Shown piece by piece: positions 42,672 through 54,151 of a stretch of DNA of 64,000 bases. The stretch comes from Batillaria attramentaria (lineage: Eukaryota; Mollusca; Gastropoda; Batillariidae). The first letter of the stretch is position 1. Every line of letters starts with the position of its first letter. The stretch is from positions 417,501 through 481,500 of the forward strand of contig JACVVK020000477.1 of the NCBI GenBank assembly GCA_018292915.2. Direction: 5' to 3'. Below the pieces are notes generated by a model. It saw only the letters and a program-made list of their open reading frames with translations, had not been told where the DNA came from and did no database searches. The position numbers and the translations under genes are program-made.

Positions 42672-43892
42672 ATGCCAACATGTGATGGTGGCAACAGCCC
42701 GCATCCACTGGGCATTCAATGGTACAGATTATTAATGTAATAGTGCTGTGATACATGTGATGGTGGCAACAGCCCGCATCCACTGGGCATTCAATGGTAC
42801 AGATTATTAATGTAATAGTGCTGTGATACATGTGATGGTGGCAACAGCCCGCATCCACTGGGCATTCAATGGTACAGATTATTAATGTAATAGTGCTGTG
42901 ATACATGTGATGGTGGCAACAGCCCGCATCCACTGGGCATTCAATGGTACAGATTATTAATGTAATAGTGCTGTGATACATGTGATGGTGGCAACAGCCC
43001 GCATCCACTGGGCATTCAATGGTACAGATTATTAATGTCATAGTGCTGTGATACATGTGATGGTGGCAACAGCCCGCATCCACTGGGCATTCAATGGTAC
43101 AGATTATTAATGTCATAGTGCTGTGATACATGTGATGGTGGCAACAGCCCGCATCCACTGGGCATTCAATGGTACAGATTATTAATGTCATAGTGCTATG
43201 ATACATGTGATGGTGGCAACAGCCCGCATCCACTGGGCATTCAATGGTACAGATTATTAATGTCATAGTGCTATGATACATGTGATGGTGGCAACAGCCC
43301 GCATCCACTGGGCATTCAATGGTACAGATTATTAATGTCATAGTGCTATGATACATGTGATGGTGGCAACAGCCCGCAGCCACTGGGCATTCAATGGTAC
43401 AGATTATTAATGTCATAGTGCTATGATACATGTGATGGTGGCAACAGCCCGCAGCCACTGGGCATTCAATGGTACAGATTATTAATGTCATAGTGCTATG
43501 ATACATGTGATGGTGGCAACAGCCCGCAGCCACTGGGCATTCAATGGTACAGATTATTAATGTAATAGTGCTATGATACATGTGATGGTGGCAACAGCCC
43601 GCATCCACTGGGCATTCAATGGTACAGATTATTAATGTAATAGTGCTATGATACATGTGATGGTGGCAACAGCCTGCAGCCACTGGGCATTCAATGGTAC
43701 AGATTATTAATGTAATAGTGCTATGATACATGTGATGGTGGCAACAGCCCGCATCCACTGGGCATTCAATGGTACAGATTATTAATGTAATAGTGCTATG
43801 ATACATGTGATGGTGGCAACAGCCCGCATCCACTGGGCATTCAATGGTACAGATTATTAATGTCATAGTGCTATGATACATGTGATGGTGGC
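42672..43892 (-). repeat. 75 bp minisatellite, 16 copies, open on the minus strand
   Basis: ATACATGTGATGGTGGCAAC recurs with exact 75 bp spacing. The minus strand stays open for about 450 codons (25-residue unit with CCHHHMYHS and CTIECP), from 43926 to 42568. Because 75 is a multiple of three, one clean unit gives an open array, so this is not evidence for a gene. Copies differ at a few sites (GTAA/GTCA, GCATCC/GCAGCC, CTGTG/CTATG), with variants grouped along the array. Confidence 0.95.
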
Positions 43893-44379
43893 ACGTCGGG
43901 ACCAAAGGCTCACGGACGTTTGGCATTCACTCCATGCTGATGAATACGTAAGTAATCACTGTACATGTAGTATACCTGTTAGTGTGACTAGATAACCTGA
44001 CTTTTGTGTCTGAAGAAACAGGTTCGTGCCGACTAAGTATCCGAAACAGCAGTGTTATGGCGGACAGTGGTTTCGCACCGAGTCACCCCTGCCATACAGT
44101 GGTTTGTGTGGCAAGACAAGAATAAGTGTACTGGCAGAAACAGTGCAACTTGATATGAAACAGAAGCAAGTAACACCGAGTAATACTGTTCCAATGGTTT
44201 TCTCATTTAGGGAGAATGAAAAGGGAACATAATTATGAGATAAGAAGTATTTTTCACACAGTGTGTTACTGATAATTGAACCACCGAGTCACTAGTGACA
44301 GGCCCTAGCCAGTGGCATCTGCTTTTTTTTTTATTCTGGTAATGTCATGCCCATCATTTTAAAAATTATTTTTCTTTAT

Positions 44380-44540
44380 TGTGTGTGTGTGTGTGTGTGC
44401 AGGTACTTTTCGTCAAGATCTCTACAGCCGCCACCCATGCAGGTTAGCACACTTTTTGTTTCAGTAGTTTGTCGTCGAATTGCACAGGTCAAATTGCAAA
44501 AAAATATATACATATAATGTGTGTGTGTGTGTGTGTGCTT
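44380..44540. repeat. Two short (GT)n tracts
   Basis: GT runs at 44383-44399 and 44519-44536 inside the Kolobok-like gene; others at 45031-45054, 46695-46712 and 48345-48367. Confidence 0.85.
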
Positions 44541-45089
44541 TTAATTCCACCAAGCTTGTATACCAATGTACAGATGAAAATTAAATGGCATAGTATAACT
44601 TGGCTGTTTTATATTTGCTTTTCATGTTTTCTTCTTGTTGTTTTTTGTTGTTGTTGTTTTTTGTAAATGATGATTTATTCAGTATTGATAGGTGGGGGGA
44701 TGTTTATAGTTCCAGTTTGGATGGATCCACCTGAAGTGGCAGGAACTTCTGGTTCCACAGCTAGACGCAGCACATCAACCCTAGCTGCAGCTGGAAGCAT
44801 CTTTCCAAGGGTATGTGTTTACTCCTGCAATTTCAGAAATCTCAGCAAATTCTGACAGGTACATGTACTTCGTCAGATACTGTGAAGTTGTATTTATCAT
44901 GATGCACTATGATAGTGACACTGGTAGTGGTGACTACTTGCGTGCTGCAGTATGCTTTTATACTGGTTTTTTGGCTCCCTTGTGTAACAATGGGAGTCTA
45001 TGTATTAACCCTCCATCGTCCGTCTGTCTCTGTGTGTGTGTGTGTGTGTGTGTGTCCAGAAAACTTTAACATTGTCATTTTCTCAGAAT

Positions 45090-46035
45090 CTACAAACAGC
45101 AGAGGCACCAAACTTGGCATGCTGATAGACAACCACAAGACCTTTCAAAACATATCAATTTGAATGACCTTGACTCAAGGTCAAGGTCACTGAAGCTCTC
45201 TTTTTGAAAATTTTATATTGGCATTTTTTCGTAATCTACAAATACCAGAGGTTTAAAACTTTGCATGATGATAGATGTTGATAAGAACTTTACAGATGTA
45301 CATGTAGTCAGTGGCCTTGTGTCAAGGTCAAGGCCATACAAGCTATTTTTGTAAAACCTTAACATTGGCATTTTCTCAGAAACAACAAACAGCAGAGGCA
45401 CCAAACCTGGCCTGGCGTGCTGATAGACAGTGATAAGACCTATGCACGCATACCACCTTAAATGACCTTGACTCAAAGTCAAGGTCATTAAAACAGTCTG
45501 TTGGGAAAATTTACATTTGCATTTTCTCAGAATCCAGAAGAATCAGAAGCAGCAAACTACATGTGCAATGATTGACATTGGCAGCACCTTTACAGACATA
45601 CCTGTGTTCAGTGACTTTTAGTCAAGGTCAAGGTCGTGCAAGCGTTTTTGGGGAAACTTTAACCTTGGCATTTCCTCCAAAACAACAAACAGTAGAGGCA
45701 CCAAACGAGGCATGATGATAGACAGCAATGAGACCTACCTTTCTGAATGACCTTGACTGAAGGTCAAGGTCATTACAGCTGCCTGTTTTGAATTTTAACA
45801 TTACTGTTTTCGGAGGATCTACAAATACTAGAGGCATCAAACTTGGCATAATGATAGACATTGATGAGATCTCATTTGAATGACCTTGACCAAAGGTCAA
45901 GGCCATACAAACTGTTTTGGGGAAAATTGTAATATTGCCATGAACTAAGAGCGCCACAGACACTTTACTTGGCATGATAATGGATAGCGATAAGAGCGTT
46001 ACAAACATACTCTTGTGAATGGCCTTGACCTGTGT
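45090..46035. repeat. ~140 bp repeat, seven units, with TCAAGGTCA half-sites
   Basis: Each unit has a core such as ATGACCTTGACTCAAGGTCA, usually followed by AGGTCA, and flanks CACCAAACTTGGCATGATGA and ATTTTCTCAGAATCTACAAA. Cores lie near 45168, 45316, 45470, 45616, 45750, 45882 and 46022. Each pairs TGACCTTGA with TCAAGGTCA (an inverted repeat), the extended half-site bound by FTZ-F1/ERR-type nuclear receptors. No receptor binding is shown by the sequence. Confidence 0.8.
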
Positions 46036-48153
46036 CACAAGGGAGCCATGGAGGCTTTTGCCTGTCTAGTTTTTTTTTATTGTTTTTTTTATTTTTTATT
46101 GTAGAGTTATGCATGCTTATGCTTTGTAGCCACATGTATTATTCCAAGAAATCCTCTCAGACAACAGTGAACACATGTATGATCATGTTTGTTGCAATAA
46201 GTTGTCTCTTTCCCTTTTGACAGTGCCACTGCCAGTGGTGGTAGTCAGATGTCTGGCGTGGAACCAACAGAGTGAGGAAGAAATGCCAGTGGCATCAATG
46301 TAAGTGAAGGGCTGTGTTCTGAATTTCTTGTCTAATCTTACTGTACATGTTAGTTTTATGAGGTTGGTTTACTTTGGTTGGGAACTAGTGCAGGTTTTGA
46401 GCCACTGTCAGTTGCTGACAGAACTCTCTCAGCTGTGATAAGCTCAGTGAGGCAAGGTGTGCTTGTGTTAGTGCACTGTAGTGCACCAAGTCTCTTAGTT
46501 GCCTGATGATAATCACCTTTGTGCTTGCAGTCACACTCACAAGCAGACAGCAAGAAATCAGCCAACTTTGGGTAAAAAAGAGGGCAAGTCAACATGTCAC
46601 AAGTAAGTGATATCTTCTATGGTGTTTCTTTGGATTAGGGTTTCTAAGGTTTTCAGTGTAATTGTATTCTCATCACGTCACATAATCATATCTGTGTGTG
46701 TGTGTGTGTGTGTTTTCGTTTTTAAATTTCATTCAAGTGTGTGTTTGTGGGAGGTTGGCCTTACCACCACAACAGTGACACAAACATTTAGTGGTTTACA
46801 GAAAAAGAAAACAAAAACAACAGCCTCACCTACCCTACATTTTTTGTTTTTTTTGTTTCATTTTACTTCAACTGATCATGTTTACTGTGAGATGTGTTCA
46901 TGCAGTACATGTACACTGACGTCTGTAAGTTGAAGCAATACATGTTTGTGTGTGGTTCTTTACAGAAGGTAGATACTGCCTCCAGAGCCTGTGACAAACC
47001 AAGTCTGGGAGGACAGCAAGGAAGAATCTCCTGTCAAGATTCATTCATGGACCCATTTGAGTGAGCAAGATGCTGGTGCATATTTTTGTTTATGTTAACA
47101 AGCAGGACCGAAGAAAGAGGTCTGTTAGAATGAAGTCATATATGTGAATCATAACTGAAGGAGTGTTACATTACTGTGTGTGTGCATTCTTGTACATGCA
47201 TTTTCTACATAGACGAAGCATGTAATTTGTAAAGATTGTCAAAATATCACTTTGGGGTTATCCCTTTTGTGAAACATTCAGATTGTCTTTCCAGGTGCAC
47301 AAGTCGAAAAATGAAAAGAAAACAACAGCATATAGTAGTCATTGTGATAGTTGACTGGGGGGGGGGGGGGGGTCAGTTTGTGTACCCAGTGACCTTGTTG
47401 CTGGTCTAACTCAGAACAGTTACGAGCGACTTAGCCCAAGTTTCACTAACTAAGAGATCATTGGGTTTTTTTTTCACTCACTATGCCCATTGTGTGTAGG
47501 TTCTTTACTTGGCAGTTTTTTTCAGTTTCAGTTGATGAATGCCTTCTTTTATCATAGGCATTCCACTTAGGTGACAGTAGAAGAAAGGAGGAGGAAGAAG
47601 ATCCATGTGATGTTGATGATCCTGACTATGAGCCTTACTTCCGCTTGACAGCTATACTGTAAGTTGTTATTCAGTTCTTGAATCATTATAATGAATGATA
47701 AAGCAAATAATGAAGTAATGAGTTTGCTTATTATGAAATACAACCATACCATCCCCTGTCACCAACAACTTGCATTCAATTTTTAATAACTAATAACTTG
47801 CACAAAACCTTTTCTTTCTACTGTAAATGGTAAACTGGTGTTTTGTCATCAAGTTATATGAAAAATACGCTTGAAAAGTGTTGAGGAGGAAGATGAATTA
47901 CCCTTGTTCACGTGTGCTCTCAGTTGCATGTAGACTACTCGACACCATTTAATTAGACACCAGAACTGGGAACTAGCTTGTTGATTTTTTAGATGGAGCT
48001 CCCTCGCCTTTTAGTTTTACTTCATGTGCTACATGTACTGACCTGTCTTCAGATGACTTTTTTTATCATTGTTACTAGTATTATTTTTAGTTTATAGCAC
48101 TGTGGATATTCAGTAGATGAGAGTCTTGCTTGAATGATTTTATTTACTGTCAG

Positions 48154-48330
48154 GAAATGACTACTGTACGCTGGGGCTGTGGGCACGGACGCTAAGTCTA
48201 AAGTTCCCTGGACTCTGTGTTTTCCATGGGATCCAGCGCACCTATCTGGAATCTACCATAGGTGGCTACTGGGCTGACCACCAGCATAGTGTACTGAACT
48301 CTTTCCCGGGACAATCACCTATCATTCTAG
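48154..48330 (+). pseudogene. Kolobok-like exon: FPGLCVFHGIQRTY block
   Basis: Acceptor TTACTGTCAG and donor CTAG/GTAAAG are good. The open frame reads NDYCTLGLWARTLSLKFPG and on to YWADHQHSVLNSF, GQSPIILG. The frame does not follow from the upstream exon, where a stop would appear. Confidence 0.5.
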
Positions 48331-48682
48331 GTAAAGGCTTCAGCATGTGTGTGTGTGTGTGTGTGTGATTTCATCCATGCTCACTATAAGAGTAAATATT
48401 GGCATCAGAAATTTTCATCTGGTTTTCTTTTTAATTTCTGGAATGTGCATTTTCATCCACCTTCTTGTATGAGACAGTACTGGAACAGTACGCTGGACTA
48501 TGCTTAATTTTATGAAAATCATAGGCATGTGTTTGAGTGGGTATCACCTGTTTTCTCTTTGCTGCAGGTCACAAGAGAAGAAAGGGGGTGGATTCAGGGG
48601 TGGGGGTGGTGGTAGGGGATAGAAAATAGCCTACTATACACATGTTCAAAAGCCAGTGCATTATCCATTCATTTTTGAACAG

Positions 48683-48828
48683 GCGCACGGCTGCACTGGA
48701 GGTGTTTCATCAGCACACACTGATGTATTGTGCAAATGGGTGTATCGTGTGCGAAACCTGCTAACTGCTCTGGACCACAACATCCACAGTGACGGGGGCA
48801 TATGGACCAACAGGAAAGGGGAGCCAGT
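48683..48828 (+). pseudogene. Kolobok-like exon: LDHN block, frameshifted
   Basis: Acceptor TTTTTGAACAG and donor CAGT/GTAAGT. One frame gives LEVFHQHTLMYCANGC, another VRNLLTALDHNIHSDGG and TNRKGEPV. The two halves belong to the same family motif in different frames, showing a one-base change near the middle. Confidence 0.5.
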
Positions 48829-48922
48829 GTAAGTAGCGTTGCATGATTCAGTTGTCTGCACATAGACATGGATGGCACTCTTCCACCTCAGGGCAGATTT
48901 CTGCCCAATAATTTTGGGGAAA

Positions 48923-48936
48923 TCAACCCAACCCCC

Positions 48937-48957
<21 letters not shown>
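48923..48957. repeat. Poly-C then poly-A tract
   Basis: A C run of about 27 followed by A-rich sequence to 49010. Other C or G runs are at 47359-47372, 49110-49124, 60271-60289 and 60361-60379. Confidence 0.9.
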
Positions 48958-48967
<10 letters not shown>

Positions 48968-49353
48968 AATAAAATAAAATAAAAAAATAAATAAAAAAAT
49001 TGGGCAGTTGTGTGCTTAGGTTATTGACATGTGAGGTGAGGTTGGATGATATTGACAGTTCAGGACCCTCCCCCATATTTCTGGAGCATGTTGTTAACAT
49101 GTCGTCGTCGCCCCCCCCCCCCCCCTTTTTTTTTTTCTATTTTTTTTTAACATTTTCATCAGTTTCACCCCAGCAATGATGTATACGTGTGTCCATTGAA
49201 ACTGGCATAGCTGTTGTTTTGTCACAAAGTTCACGTTTCAGTGACACTGATAGATATCGAGCTTTATATTAGCACATACAGCTAGAGTATCTAACTGAAT
49301 TTCATCATGATAGCACTAGCAGTTGACAAGAAATGATTCCTATGGTTTTTCAG

Positions 49354-49581
49354 ATACCACAGATGCTTCAGCAAGAAGACAGGGAGATGGTCTTCCCAGA
49401 GAAGGAGAGGAAGATGTACCCACACATTCGGGACCGTGAACTTTCAGCTGTGAAAATGAGGCTAGCTGACAGACAGGGCATGTGGCAAAGCCTCAGACCT
49501 TTGGAGGATTTCAACTACGCTGGCGCCTGTAGAATATCCACCATCAAAACAACTTGTTCAGACCGAAATATCACGCTTTGA
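49354..49581 (+). pseudogene. Kolobok-like terminal exon, frameshifted
   Basis: Acceptor TATGGTTTTTCAG. One frame starts YHRCFSKKTGRWS, continuing GEPV of the previous exon; the family pattern then continues in a second frame as VFPEKERKMYPHIRDRELSA and ends TCSDRNITL at TGA 49579-49581. Confidence 0.5.
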
Positions 49582-49945
49582 GAAATGAATTTGTGCATTC
49601 TGCTTTTGCTCATTTTCAAAGCCTTACAGTTGTGCATAGTTGTGCTGTACATCAGTACTGTCATCATACAGCTGTGCTACTTCCTAAAATCTACTTCTGT
49701 GCTTGTGCATGTGTAGAGAATTGAGTTTTTAATTTTTATTTTTGTATCAGTGTTTGTAATTAGATGTAGGATGTTTGCCGTAGTTTAGTTCTTGGTAGTA
49801 GTTCGCTATTAGTTTCTAGTTAGTCCCTGGTTTAGTATTGAGAGAAGTCACGTTGCTTGGCCTTCCCACCTCCCTTCCCCTCACGTGCGCGCACGCTGGT
49901 CAGTCCCAAGGTCGTCCCGCGAGCCCGCCACGCCTGGCCCCTCCC

Positions 49946-50100
49946 TATAAAAACCCCTGTTTTCGCGCCGAAAATCAGAGCGCTCCCAACTTTTGGATTA
50001 CCCCCCTCGGGCCGACCAATTTTCCCGACTAAATTCCTAATTGTGTGGATTACTTTTGTGGTTGTGTTTCCTTTGGCTACGGGCGAGCGGACCGCAGAAC
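49946..50100 (+). promoter_or_regulatory. TATA-box promoter-like region with downstream splice donor
   Basis: TATAAAAA at 49946-49953 lies in GC-rich DNA (CCTGGCCCCTCCC before it). About 150 bases on, CAGAAC/GTAAGT at 50100/50101 is a strong donor, so this could be a first exon or an LTR/leader. No ORF of note starts in the exon and no LTR ends were found. Confidence 0.35.
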
Positions 50101-50109
50101 GTAAGTGTC

Positions 50110-52480
50110 CCAGTTTCTTTTGGTGTTTACTTAGTGTTGGCCAGTCAGTGCCGTCTCATGCAGTCAGTTTCCAAGCTTTCACGTAAACGCTATTTTCGTT
50201 ACTTTATTTTTGAAAACTTTAGTGCATAAATTGTGTGAACTAGTGCGTTCGTTTGTTCTTGTAAGTGTATTCCTTCCCGCATAGTTCCCATGCAGTTTTA
50301 TAGTTTCACCAGCGTTAGTGAGTGTGAATTATTTTTACCGCTGATGCTTCGACGCTCAGCGTGCACTGACCCCTAGTCCGTGTAACCTTTGCCCGGCAGC
50401 GAGCGAGCGAGCGTGCGCGCACCGCGAACTTCTGATTCTCGCGACTACACAGTCACCGCAGTGGAGAAATTCTATTCTTAGTAATTCTTAGCGCCCAGCC
50501 TTACCGTTTCCCCTCTCCCCGGAATTCCCAGGCCTACGTAGAGTTTGTTTTTATGATAATTCTTAGTTTGGTTTCGCGCTTCCCCTCTTCTTTTGTTTTG
50601 TTTGTTTGTTAGTTGGAATAGTTGATAAGGGTTCAGTGATTTATGCCAATCAGGAGTTTTGTCTGTTATTTTAGACGTGCTCATTTTGTTAGTCAGGATT
50701 AGTTCGCTTTTCCCTTTGTTTTGGTTATTTCACTTCTATTCGTAAAGTGACCACCAGACAGCATAGTAGTCGTACAAGAGATTATATTTTTCTCCGAATC
50801 TGTGCCATAATCAATCGCAATTCCTTTCTTTTGTTGATTTGTGCCATGATTTACTGAGTGATTACTGTGATTTCCCCTTGTTGTTTGTTACCTTATTTTT
50901 GGAATAATCACTATGTTTGAACGTTCCTCTCCTCTCAGTTATTGATAGCGTGTGTTAGGGAGTGATTGTGTGGGTGAAGTGAGTGCGTGCTAAAGCAAGC
51001 GTGATTCACACCTTCTGAGAGCTTGCACAGGCCGTGTCCTCAATTACAGACTCGCAGACACACACCAGACATCCACTGCCCCTTACATACGCTAATTAAA
51101 ATCATGCGCACCTTTATTTTTTATTAATGTAACCTACACACGACGACACCTTCCCTCCCGGCGTTACACATGACTTATACATATTGTAATTACTTTGCTG
51201 TCATTCTAACAACTATGTATTGTACTCTGACATTGAAATTGTAACTGTTGCATCCGGACAAAAAGAGGAAATCGAGTGAATAATAATGGCCATCCTGAAC
51301 AACTAAACATTGAATTGGTGTGTGGTGTGTGTGCGAGTTGCGTGAGAAAGACCGATGGCGTGTAGGTGAGCCAAACAACACCGACAGCGAAGAAGGGAGA
51401 AGTTTACAATATTATGGAAAACTGCTTATTTTGAGCCACGGAAAGGAAGGATGATTCATAAAGTAAACTAGTTTGAAGATCATGGGAAGCGTTATTGATC
51501 AACACTGATCTTTCATTCTTTGCCTTTGGTATCCTGTCACTGAACGACTACGAGTCAACGATGCGCTAGCTGACCCATTGCAGCCTACAAAACTTACAAC
51601 AATGGTCACAGAAATCCAAACTGGAATGTCAAAGATTGGAAATCAATGCGTGAATGTTAACAAAATTATGAAAATGTGGAATAAAGCTTACCGTGATCGC
51701 ACGTAGGCGGCCAGCCCACCAACAAAATCCTTCAGGCAGCGCGCGCTAAAGGATGTGACGTCACTGTGGTCTCGGTGTCCCCGGCCTAAAGCTTCACTGG
51801 CGTCTGCTTCGAACGCGATGACAGAACAAGCTTCCAGACCCGAGACACCACAACGGTCTCAGACGCTATTTTGTGACCCAAGTGACTGATTCTGATGCAC
51901 AAATTACTCGCATTAGATGATTTTTTTTCCACACGCTATAGTATGCTTGTTCTGCGTATAGAGCCTTTAACTATCAGACCACATTCCCTTTCAAACTAAA
52001 TTCACTACATTAGGTATACTATAGGAGATATCATGGCACTTGATGTGTGAAGTGTTTTTTGTTTATCACACACAGCCTGCACGCATCAGTAAATTATTCC
52101 TACTATGAGGCAAATAAGCATCAAATATTTATAATGCTGTAAATTGTAAAGGGTCCATGATTGTCATGTCTTATCAGCATGTTTAATCTTCATGAAATTT
52201 TTTTAGAAACTCGTTTGCATTGCTTTTTTTTTTTTCCCTACATTCAATGTTCGCATCCCATTTCTGGGGGAAATAAAAGGCACGTTGCGTGTGGTTGTGC
52301 GAGTGGGCGTGCTGATCAAAAGGAGCCCTGAGCTCCTGTGGGACCTTCGAGATTCATCATAGAAGCATTATTGAATTTCACTGCTCATGGCTGAGCGTAA
52401 CATCACATGCTGCCTAGATGTCCAATCCACCCAGCAACAAGTTCAACCAATGAAACGACTCGCACTCTCTCTCACACTTA
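50110..52480. other. No recognisable feature
   Basis: Mixed unique DNA. A 42 bp piece at 51128-51169 starts TGTAAC and ends GTTACA, which is LTR-like, but its partner was not found. No ORF with a domain. Confidence 0.45.
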
Positions 52481-52511
52481 CAGACAGAAAAAGTACTATG
52501 TTCAAGTGAAC

Positions 52512-52517
52512 TTTATT
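52512..52517 (-). terminator. Poly-A signal of the antizyme gene
   Basis: AATAAA on the minus strand (TTTATT here) lies about 1.47 kb 3' of the antizyme stop. No better signal is obvious between them. Confidence 0.55.
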
Positions 52518-52750
52518 TCCAACTACATCATACAATAAAAAGTGGACAAAATGAACTGCCAGCCAGGCAAAGAGCAAACATCACTCCAGACAATGTAATG
52601 TATCAAAGGAACTTTCTCAATGGTGGTAAATGCATCAAGTGACGCCAAATCAAAACCTTCCACTGTTTTACCTGACCACCAAACTTTTCAACAATTTGTT
52701 TTATAGCACAAGCTCTTTTTTTTTTTTTTTTTTTTTACTGCAAGTGCTTT

Positions 52751-52942
52751 TTTGATGACTTCCTCATTACCAGATGGAAACCAATACCGATAGCTATTAT
52801 AGCTCAGCCTCTGTCTTGATGACTTCCTCATTACCAGATGGAAACCAATACCGATAGCTATTATAGCTCAGCCTCTGTCTTGATGACTTCCTCATTACCA
52901 GATGGAAACCAATACCGATAGCTATTATAGCTCAGCTTCTTT
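52751..52942. repeat. 64 bp tandem triplication in the antizyme 3' UTR
   Basis: CTTGATGACTTCCTCATTAC and CAATACCGATAGCTATTATA recur at 64 bp spacing (52754, 52818, 52882), nearly identical, so the duplication is recent. A poly-T tract (52717-52736) lies just before. Confidence 0.9.
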
Positions 52943-52949
52943 CTTGCTA

Positions 52950-53981
52950 AAAGTGTGTACGATAGTGACAATACTTATCATTCACACCTTTCTGTATGAA
53001 CTGACTTGATCTCACCATCACCTTTCTGTATGAACTAACTTGATCTCACCAGCACACTGGAATCAGAAGGGAAAAACAGAAAGGGAATCTACAGACATCA
53101 GTATGGATCAGGTACCACAGTGGACTTTCTTTGAGCGCGTGAACCAGTTTTCCTTGATGAGTTACAGGGCAAAATGCAGTGATGAAATCCCAAAGTGTAC
53201 AGTGTTTTCATGACATCCTATTCGTGACAGAAGCTAGGCACAGGGGAAGAAAAGATAAGGGACAACTGTTGTACGTGCACACGACCCCGCACACCACAAA
53301 ACTTGCACACCACTTGACAAGGGGCGGGTTGACCTATCACCGCAGGATCAGTCAGTGTGAATGCTTCAGGGCAGTCTGTGTCAGCGACTACTGCTGCGGA
53401 CTGGGCCTAACTACTGTAGCAAGCTGTGAGGTGTAGGCAGGGAATGGTGAATGGTAAAAGATAAAACAGGCTGAACTGTACTGTATACATCACACCAACT
53501 TCACTGGCAAAACTGTACAGACAGTTGTAGAAAATTTCAGCTACACTTGATACAAAATGTCCATTCACTGGGAATTTAATTGCAGAACAGAAAATACACA
53601 AGCACGAAAAAAAAAAGAAAAAAAAAACGCAAACCACAGAGGAGAGGAGAGAAATGGTAAATCGGAAGAGAACCACAAGATTTCTTTCAAACAGATGAAC
53701 TCAAACTGTGAAAACTTGATATGCATTTGATCCCAAACCTTAATGAACAGAAACTTCTTTCAGAATTCGATTGAGAGATTGACATTAAAATGAGGGCTAG
53801 ACAGGGAGGGAGAGAAAGGCAGGAGACATTTTATAGAGTCCTCACAACATGAAGATGCTACACAAGATGGCTAACATGTAACATGTAAAGAACCCAAGAC
53901 AAAAAGTCAGTTGACATCAAAAAGGAAGAAAGGAAAAGAAACATGGCGCAAGGTGACCAATGCCGAGGCTTTTCCGGTCGA
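52950..53981 (-). other. Antizyme 3' UTR, otherwise unremarkable
   Basis: No competing gene is visible. It is presumed 3' UTR because no intron acceptor or domain is seen between stop and poly-A signal. Confidence 0.45.
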
Positions 53982-54151
53982 CTACTCGCTGCCGCAGTCG
54001 CTCTTGCTATCCTCATCGTCATCGCTACTTTCATCGTCGCTGTTGTCAATGACGTAGGCCATGAAGATCAGGTCGTCGGTCTTGGGCGCCAGAGGGTGGC
54101 CTGGCGGCAGGATCGAGAACCCAAAGAAATTGAACACTCGCAGGAGCGAGG
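53982..54151 (-). CDS. OAZ: Antizyme exon 5, C-terminus
   Basis: The acceptor is TTCTTGTCTTACAG (minus strand). The first two bases complete Thr with exon 4. It encodes SLLRVFNFFGFSILPPGHPL, then APKTDDLIFMAYVID and an acidic Ser-rich tail ending at TAG 53984-53982. This is the most conserved part of antizymes, packing against ornithine decarboxylase. Confidence 0.9.

Larger units (their letters stand above)
44022..49581 (+). pseudogene. Multi-exon Kolobok-like transposase-derived gene, frames broken
   Basis: Exon-like segments with good splice sites are scattered here, all plus strand: from 44022, 44716-44810, 46224-46299, 46531-46602, 46970-47060 (ends TTTGA/GTGAGC), 47571-47658, 48154-48330, 48683-48828 and 49354-49581. 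The recognisable parts are DPCDVDDPDYEPYFR (47.6 kb), LSLKFPGLCVFHGIQRTY and GQSPIILG (48.2-48.3 kb), LLTALDHNIHSDGG and RKGEPV (48.8 kb), and KKTGRWSS or, in another frame, KERKMYPHIRDREL (49.4 kb). Their order fits the Kolobok-like transposase family found in invertebrates. Several exon junctions do not keep frame, and the expected GDGR-type block between 48330 and 48683 is missing, so the gene is decayed or the exon model is incomplete. The function, if any, is unknown. Confidence 0.45.
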
